Of a stretch of DNA of 6,907 nt, positions 6,721 to 6,907 are shown piece after piece. Each line of letters opens with the position of its first letter. Position 1 is the first letter of the stretch. Under the pieces are notes generated by a model. The model did not search any database. It had not been told where the DNA came from and worked only from the letters and a program-made list of their open reading frames with translations. The stretch covers positions 1-6,907 of the forward strand of contig JARXKO010000080.1 in NCBI GenBank assembly GCA_030271595.1, read 5' to 3'. Made by a program: the position numbers and the translations under genes. Origin of the DNA: Pseudomonadota bacterium. Lineage in GTDB: Bacteria > Pseudomonadota > Alphaproteobacteria > Sphingomonadales > Sphingomonadaceae.

Positions 6721-6727
6721 CTCTCCC
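6721..6727 (-). promoter_or_regulatory. Shine-Dalgarno site of paaB
   Basis: The minus strand reads GGGAGAG here. Its GGAG core lies seven bases before the GTG start of paaB but only three bases before the out-of-frame ATG at 6717-6719. The spacing therefore decides for the GTG. The site begins three bases after the end of the hairpin repeat, so that structure could affect ribosome access. Confidence 0.75.
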
Positions 6728-6730
6728 AAA

Positions 6731-6803
6731 GCGCTCACGTTGAGCTTGTCGAAACGCGAGCGCTACGCTGGAGAAAACCCTTCGACAAGCTCAGGGTGAG
6801 CGC
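6731..6803. repeat. Inverted-repeat hairpin element between paaA and paaB
   Basis: Two 23-base arms, 6731-6753 and 6781-6803, are inverted copies matching at 21 positions, separated by a 27-base loop. In the transcript one of the two differences becomes a G-U pair, leaving a single mismatch. The right arm contains TTCGACAAGCTCAGGGTGAG, a sequence I recall as a very common interspersed repeat in sphingomonad genomes. Only three U residues follow the stem in the direction of transcription, so it does not look like a strong intrinsic terminator. It fills most of the 93-base paaA-paaB spacer, the only sizeable gap in the operon. It may act as an mRNA stability or processing element, or simply be a tolerated insertion. 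Confidence 0.85.
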
Positions 6804-6808
6804 GGGGT

Positions 6809-6907
6809 TCAAGCAGCGAGCCGTTGCTGTCGCTTCGCCTCGTACGCCGCCGCCGCATCGCGCACCCAGGCGCCATTGTCCCAGGCCTCGCGCCGGGCCT
6901 TCATCCG
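6809..6907 (-). CDS. paaA: Phenylacetyl-CoA 1,2-epoxidase, catalytic subunit PaaA (C-terminal end only)
   Basis: Only the last 32 codons and the TGA stop (6809-6811) are in the window; the gene continues past the right edge. The visible protein includes RREAWDNGAWVRDAAAAYEA and ends RQQRLAA. The GAWVRDAA pattern followed by a short basic-polar tail is typical of the PaaA C-terminus. PaaA is the diiron oxygenase that epoxidises phenylacetyl-CoA, but its metal ligands lie outside the window. The identity rests on this tail plus the paaB-paaC-paaE order that follows. The downstream gene paaB is 93 bases away, across the hairpin repeat. Confidence 0.88.
   Translation of the reverse strand, partial: RMKARREAWDNGAWVRDAAAAYEAKRQQRLAA

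Noticed and set aside
5615..6799. Plus-strand ORF (394 codons) opposite paaB and paaC
   Set aside because: Antisense shadow that even reads through the hairpin repeat. PaaB and PaaC are unmistakable on the other strand.
6731..6803. Intrinsic terminator after paaA
   Set aside because: The stem is strong, but only three U residues follow it and a ribosome-binding site comes directly after. The composition fits an interspersed repeat better.

Overview
This GC-rich window looks like part of an alphaproteobacterial chromosome, most likely a sphingomonad (Sphingomonas, Sphingopyxis, Novosphingobium or a relative). I infer this from the protein character and from two interspersed repeat types that I associate with sphingomonads. 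One contains CTTCGACAAGCTCAGGGTGA and the other CCTGCGAAGGCAGG. No database search was possible, so the taxonomic call is recollection plus inference.

Layout: bases 1-46 are the 3' end of a plus-strand tRNA-Arg (anticodon CCG). Everything else is one tightly packed minus-strand gene string, transcribed from right to left: paaA (only its last 32 codons, at the right edge), a 93-base spacer holding a hairpin repeat, paaB, paaC, paaE, an aromatic-type aminotransferase, a fused alpha-beta E1 of a 2-oxoacid dehydrogenase complex, and its lipoyl E2 acyltransferase. Past the paaA-paaB spacer the junctions are a direct TAG-ATG abutment, a 1-base overlap, an 11-base overlap, a 3-base gap and a 4-base gap. 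This strongly suggests a single operon with translational coupling. Its promoter lies outside the window, upstream of paaA. The operon ends tail-to-tail with the tRNA, only 20 bases apart.

How the genes may work together: PaaA, PaaB, PaaC and PaaE form phenylacetyl-CoA 1,2-epoxidase, the ring-activating step of phenylacetate catabolism. The three genes behind them could supply its substrate from phenylalanine. The aminotransferase would make phenylpyruvate, and the E1-E2 pair (with an E3 encoded elsewhere) would oxidatively decarboxylate it to phenylacetyl-CoA. That route would bypass free phenylacetate and the PaaK ligase. The enzyme families are clear from sequence; the arylpyruvate specificity is inferred from the operon only.

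Points of special interest: a 99-bp palindromic repeat is carried in frame inside the E2 interdomain linker; a second, different repeat hairpin separates paaA from paaB; paaD is missing from its usual place between paaC and paaE; and a short AT-rich, rare-codon patch sits in the thiamine-diphosphate motif of E1. There is no stretch over 300 bases without a gene.
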